In this document: piece after piece, positions 13,169 to 15,551 of the stretch
Layout of the letters: the number at the start of each line of letters is the position of its first letter
How positions within the stretch are numbered: position 1 is the first letter of the stretch
NCBI GenBank assembly: GCA_017550775.1
Contig: JAFZOA010000471.1
Location: 1 to 15,551, forward strand
Direction of reading: 5' to 3'
Origin: Ruminiclostridium sp.
GTDB taxonomy: Bacteria; Bacillota_A; Clostridia; Oscillospirales; Ruminococcaceae
DNA: 15,551 bases
Program-made: the position numbers and the translations under genes
The notes under the pieces: model-generated
What the model saw: the letters and a program-made list of their open reading frames with translations, nothing else
What the model was told of the DNA's origin: nothing
Databases searched by the model: none

Positions 13169-13666
13169 TCATGCTTCGGGTTTGTTTTTATCGCGCCGGA
13201 AAACTATGTTCTCTGCGGCGCGCTTTATTTTGAAGAAGAAGTTGTTCTCTGCCTGAAACGGCTCTACGAGTATAGTCTGCGTCCGGGCGAAATTCCCGCC
13301 CATGACATCGGTGAATATCTGGTCGCCCACAACTGCGGTGCGGCTTCTGTCGGTACCGAGGTATCTGAGTGCGCGGGTTATCCCGATAGTGAGCGGTTTG
13401 GCACCGTTGGCGATGAACGGCAGACCGAGCTTTCTTGCGAGCGGGGCAACGCGCTTGTTGGTGTTGTTGGACACTACCACCATTTTTACCCCGAGCGCTC
13501 TCATTCTGTCCAGCCATTCCGGTATGCCGTGTTCGGCGGCGGGGTCTCCGTGCAGCGACAGGGTATTGTCAAGGTCGAGGATAAGCGCGTCGATACCGTG
13601 TTTGCGGAGAAATTCCTCGTCTATACTAAGGACGCTCTTTATCCATATTTTCGGTCTGAATATCAT
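13169..13666 (-). CDS. yqeG: YqeG family HAD-superfamily phosphatase
   Basis: 165 residues. HAD motifs: D31 and D33 in LILDLDNTL (nucleophile and acid/base), VVVSNN around S66 (motif II), K90 in AKPLTIG, and D115/D120 in VVGDQIFTDVMGG (motif IV). Subclass IIIA, no cap domain. Related to mitochondrial phosphatidylglycerophosphate phosphatases (GEP4), so a role in phosphatidylglycerol synthesis is possible; this is inference. The ATG at 13666 keeps the family N-terminus (IKSVLSIDEEFLRKHGI), but the only Shine-Dalgarno-like sequence is a weak, close TAGGAT. The rpsU terminator ends 15 bases upstream. In other Firmicutes yqeG clusters with nadD-yqeK-rsfS, as it nearly does here. Confidence 0.9.
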   Translation of the reverse strand: MIFRPKIWIKSVLSIDEEFLRKHGIDALILDLDNTLSLHGDPAAEHGIPEWLDRMRALGVKMVVVSNNTNKRVAPLARKLGLPFIANGAKPLTIGITRALRYLGTDRSRTAVVGDQIFTDVMGGNFARTQTILVEPFQAENNFFFKIKRAAENIVFRRDKNKPEA

Positions 13667-13680
13667 AATCCTACAATAAA

Positions 13681-13709
13681 TTAAGCGGACTCGATCCGAG
13701 ACCGCTTAA
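13681..13709 (-). terminator. Terminator hairpin of rpsU, next to the yqeG start
   Basis: TTAAGCGG (13702-13709 on the minus strand) pairs with CCGCTTAA (13681-13688). Inside it CTCG pairs with CGAG around three bases, with one mismatched pair between the stems. The U-tract is short (AAUUUAUUG), which may allow partial read-through into yqeG. Confidence 0.72.
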
Positions 13710-13727
13710 ATCCTGTGTAATGCATCA

Positions 13728-13904
13728 TTACTTGAACTTGCGCTTGCGTGCAGCTTCGGACTTCTTCTTACGCTTCACAGAAGGCTTTTCGTAATGCTCT
13801 CTTTTGCGAACCTCAGCCAGTACGCCGTCTCTTGCGCACGAACGCTTGAAACGCTTTAAAGCCGTATCGAGCGACTCGTTTTTGCCAAGACGTATTTCTG
13901 CCAT
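13728..13904 (-). CDS. rpsU: Small ribosomal subunit protein bS21
   Basis: 58 residues, the standard bS21 length. 30S protein near the anti-Shine-Dalgarno region of 16S rRNA. Seen: [38 protein letters not shown], and the basic tail [12 protein letters not shown]. The ATG at 13904 follows GGGAGGG; an in-frame ATG at 13991 would add 29 residues unlike any S21. Single gene with a perfect promoter about 95 bases upstream and a terminator 19 bases after the stop. Confidence 0.97.
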   Translation of the reverse strand: MAEIRLGKNESLDTALKRFKRSCARDGVLAEVRKREHYEKPSVKRKKKSEAARKRKFK

Positions 13905-13996
13905 TTTTTTCCCTCCCTTTGCCTTACGGCACAGGATCTTTATCAAAACACAGTAATGATAGCTTATAATACGGGCTGTAATCAAACCCACAAGTC

Positions 13997-14025
13997 ATTA
14001 TACAGTAAATTACATTATTTGTCAA
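13997..14025 (-). promoter_or_regulatory. Consensus sigma-A promoter for rpsU
   Basis: TTGACA (14020-14025) and TATAAT (13997-14002) on the minus strand with a 17-base spacer and TG directly before the -10 box. Both hexamers are perfect. The leader of about 85 bases has no Shine-Dalgarno other than the one before rpsU. Confidence 0.9.
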
Positions 14026-14132
14026 GCACTATTTTGTATTTTACGCGATTTTTCGGCATAACAAACAAGAATACCGGGCTTTAACAATGCACAATGACTA
14101 ATTAAAACCTCTGAAAACAAGGCTGTTTTTCA

Positions 14133-14313
14133 GGTTACAGGTTACAGTTTACAGTTTACAGTTGTGGTGTCGCCTTGCGGCGACAGATCTTAAAGCTCTG
14201 CGAGATACGGGCTACAGGTTTATACCGGCAAAGTCGATATAAAGCCATTCACTGATAAACCATACAGATCAGCCGTTAAGACAACTGTACACTGTACACT
14301 GTAACCTGTAAAC
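14133..14313. repeat. MITE-like inverted-repeat element with heptamer-repeat ends
   Basis: The gap between rsfS and rpsU holds no gene but has two 33-base ends, 14133-14165 and 14281-14313, that are inverted repeats of each other with 30 of 33 positions matching. Each end is itself about four tandem heptamers of the form TTACAGK / TKTACAG, closing in CAGTTGT. Inside is a perfect hairpin, TGTCGCC-TTGC-GGCGACA (14168-14185). Total 181 bp, no open reading frame and no clear target-site duplication. Confidence 0.8.
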
Positions 14314-14345
14314 TATTTAGTTTCGCGCGTACCGCAATTATCAAT

Positions 14346-14699
14346 TCACGCCAGGAACTCCGCGGTGTCCTCTTCCTCGCCGTCTGCCCAGAGCTTTTCG
14401 AGGTTGTAGAACTCGCGTGTTTCGTTCAGGAACACATGGACTACCACGTCGATGTAGTCGAGGGTTATCCAGTTCGTCCCCTGCTGGTTGATCGAGCATT
14501 TCGGCTGGGTCCCCGCCTCGCCCATTCTGAACTCCACTTCGTCCGCGAGTGCCTTTACCTGCGTTGAGCTCGTGCCTTCCGCGATGACGAAATAGTTCGC
14601 GAGAACGGTGATATCGCCTATGCGTATGACTTTTATGTTGCCCGCCTTCTTTGAGTCGAGCGCCTTGACTGCTATTCTGACTTCTTCCTTATCGGTCAT
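14346..14699 (-). CDS. rsfS: Ribosome silencing factor RsfS (YqeL/Iojap family)
   Basis: 117 residues. Binds ribosomal protein uL14 and blocks joining of 30S and 50S subunits when nutrients run low. Family blocks: KKAGNIKVIRIGDITVLANY, FVIAEGTSSTQVKALADEVE, then WITLDYIDVVVHVFLNETRE and FYNLEKLW. Compared with the usual ADYFVI and LDYGDVVVH, this copy has N for the D and I for the G. The start is ATG at 14699 with AAGGAG upstream; it overlaps the end of yqeK by 11 bases, so the two are coupled. Last gene of nadD-yqeK-rsfS; the inverted-repeat element begins about 30 bases after the stop and no clear terminator separates them. Confidence 0.96.
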   Translation of the reverse strand: MTDKEEVRIAVKALDSKKAGNIKVIRIGDITVLANYFVIAEGTSSTQVKALADEVEFRMGEAGTQPKCSINQQGTNWITLDYIDVVVHVFLNETREFYNLEKLWADGEEEDTAEFLA

Positions 14700-15303
14700 T
14701 TTTTTCTCCTTGCTTTTTCTTGCCCTTCTTTTCGGACTGTATATCCGCTTTGTCCATGTAGTAGTTGAATGCCTCTATCGTACACACCGGTATCTTCTTG
14801 TCGTTCGCCGAGAGATTCATTACCGACCATTTCAGCGCCTTGTACATCCCGTCGTCGAGGTCTTTGAGCGCGTATGCACGGTATTTCTCCACGTCCGGAA
14901 AGTCCCGCTCCGCCGACACGAGATCGCCGAGATACACTATCTTTTCGAGCTTGGTCATCGCCGCGTGCGCCACTGTGTGATAGCGAACCGAGTCCAGAAC
15001 GTCCTTGTCCGTTATCCCGAGCTCCTCACGCAGGTAGTAAGCCGCAGCGATGCCGTGCCAGGTGCTTTTTGAGGCGAGCTCCGCCGGATCGACATAGTAC
15101 CCGCTCGCGAGCATTTCCTTCCGCTGTACCTCCGCCTCCGCCTCCTTGCGGCAGTCGTGCAGTATCCCCGCGAGGTACGCCTTCTTCACGTCCCCGCCGT
15201 GGATCTCCGCGAGCTTCACGCACATTTCCGCCACGTTGCAGGAGTGGATATACCGCTTCTTTCCCATCATGCCGCGTATCATATCCTTGTAGTCGTCAGC
15301 CAC
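14689..15303 (-). CDS. yqeK: YqeK family HD-domain hydrolase (symmetrical Ap4A hydrolase type)
   Basis: 204 residues. HD-domain enzyme; characterised YqeK proteins hydrolyse diadenosine tetraphosphate to two ADP. Metal-site residues: H20 in RYIHSCNVAEMC, H49-D50 in LAGILHDCRKE, H83 in STWHGIAAAYYL, H109 in RYHTVAHAAM and D127 in VYLGDLVSAERD. A Lys-rich tail (KKGKKKQGEKNDR) follows the domain. The GTG at 15303 is preferred because AGGGGG lies eight bases upstream; a TTG at 15324 in the same frame has no such site. It overlaps nadD by 8 bases and rsfS by 11, so all three genes are translationally linked. Confidence 0.93.
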   Translation of the reverse strand: MADDYKDMIRGMMGKKRYIHSCNVAEMCVKLAEIHGGDVKKAYLAGILHDCRKEAEAEVQRKEMLASGYYVDPAELASKSTWHGIAAAYYLREELGITDKDVLDSVRYHTVAHAAMTKLEKIVYLGDLVSAERDFPDVEKYRAYALKDLDDGMYKALKWSVMNLSANDKKIPVCTIEAFNYYMDKADIQSEKKGKKKQGEKNDR

Positions 15304-15551
15304 GGTAAAGCCCCCTGTCGTCAATGTATTTTCTCACGCTGTCCGGTATCATTCCCGAGGTGTCGCCGCCGGTACTCAGCAGCTCTCTTACCGTCGTCGA
15401 GGATATGTCCGGTATGTCGAGGTTGAGCACTCTAACCCGTCCGAGCTCGTTGGCGTATTCCTGCATATCGGCATAGCTCATGCCCGCCCGCGTCACCGCC
15501 GTTACCCGGCACTCTTTCAGCAGAGCCTCATACCTGAACCACCGCTCTATC
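15296..15551 (-). CDS. nadD: Nicotinate-nucleotide adenylyltransferase, C-terminal 84 residues (partial)
   Basis: The gene enters from the right edge, so only its 3' part is visible. Joins nicotinate mononucleotide to AMP in NAD synthesis. The fragment begins IERWFRYEALLKECRVTAVT and RAG, matching the W-x-x-x-x-x-L and R-x-G segment of NadD, and contains LDIPDISSTTVRELL, the ISST-x-[IV]R signature of nucleotidyltransferases, then a C-terminal SVRKYIDDRGLY helix. The TGA at 15296-15298 lies inside the yqeK reading frame. The nadD-yqeK-rsfS order is conserved in Firmicutes. Confidence 0.93.
   Translation of the reverse strand, partial: IERWFRYEALLKECRVTAVTRAGMSYADMQEYANELGRVRVLNLDIPDISSTTVRELLSTGGDTSGMIPDSVRKYIDDRGLYRG

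Noticed and set aside
13963..13970. Plus-strand TATAAT in the rpsU leader
   Set aside because: No matching -35 box and no plus-strand gene downstream; treated as chance in AT-rich DNA.
14084..14132. AT-rich flank with CACAATGAC-like words as an outer end of the repeat element
   Set aside because: I could not find a matching inverted or direct copy on the other side, so the element is limited to 14133-14313.
15304..15324. TTG at 15324 as the yqeK start
   Set aside because: No ribosome binding site; the GTG at 15303 has AGGGGG at good spacing and gives a shorter overlap with nadD.

Overview
The window looks like chromosomal DNA of a low-to-mid GC Firmicute. The best guess is a Ruminococcus-like member of the Oscillospiraceae or a related Clostridia lineage. 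Pointers are an archaeal/eukaryotic-type prolyl-tRNA synthetase, a CD1247-type zinc-ribbon protein beside efp, a PadR/DUF1700 (HAAS) pair, a RibU gene under an FMN riboswitch, the Firmicutes order nadD-yqeK-rsfS, strong AGGAGG-type ribosome binding sites, and near-consensus sigma-A promoters with 17-bp spacers. This assignment is inferred from gene content only; no search was run.

Layout. 1-792 (-) is the 5' part of proS. A divergent promoter region separates it from a three-gene plus-strand set (1002-3817): a response regulator/degenerate GGDEF/EAL protein, an Hpt phosphotransfer protein and an unrecognised 235-aa protein, closed by a bidirectional terminator. 3879-5075 (-) is the classic rpsF-ssb-rpsR operon with a consensus promoter and a structured leader. 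5371-6834 (-) is a secreted lipoprotein with a Thr-rich linker, three homologous modules and a 12-residue repeat tail; it has its own promoter and a strong terminator. Divergently, 7147-8486 (+) holds a PadR repressor with two palindromic operator candidates and a HAAS/DUF1700 membrane protein.

From 8531 to the end everything is on the minus strand. In transcription order: nadD (3' part), yqeK, rsfS, a 300-bp gap with an inverted-repeat element, rpsU, yqeG, an endonuclease IV-like TIM barrel, aroQ, an M24 aminopeptidase, efp, a CD1247-like protein, then the FMN riboswitch and ribU. Most of this is housekeeping: ribosome assembly and silencing, NAD synthesis, shikimate pathway, EF-P and vitamin uptake.

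I do not see a defence system, CRISPR, phage, transposase, tRNA or rRNA. The items most worth a second look are the c-di-GMP/Hpt/unknown-protein operon, the 181-bp MITE-like element with heptamer-repeat ends between rsfS and rpsU, the rpsF leader hairpins, the FMN riboswitch with a 68-nt structured insertion, the two-palindrome PadR promoter, and two genes (yqeG and the CD1247-like gene) that start almost on top of the preceding terminator.
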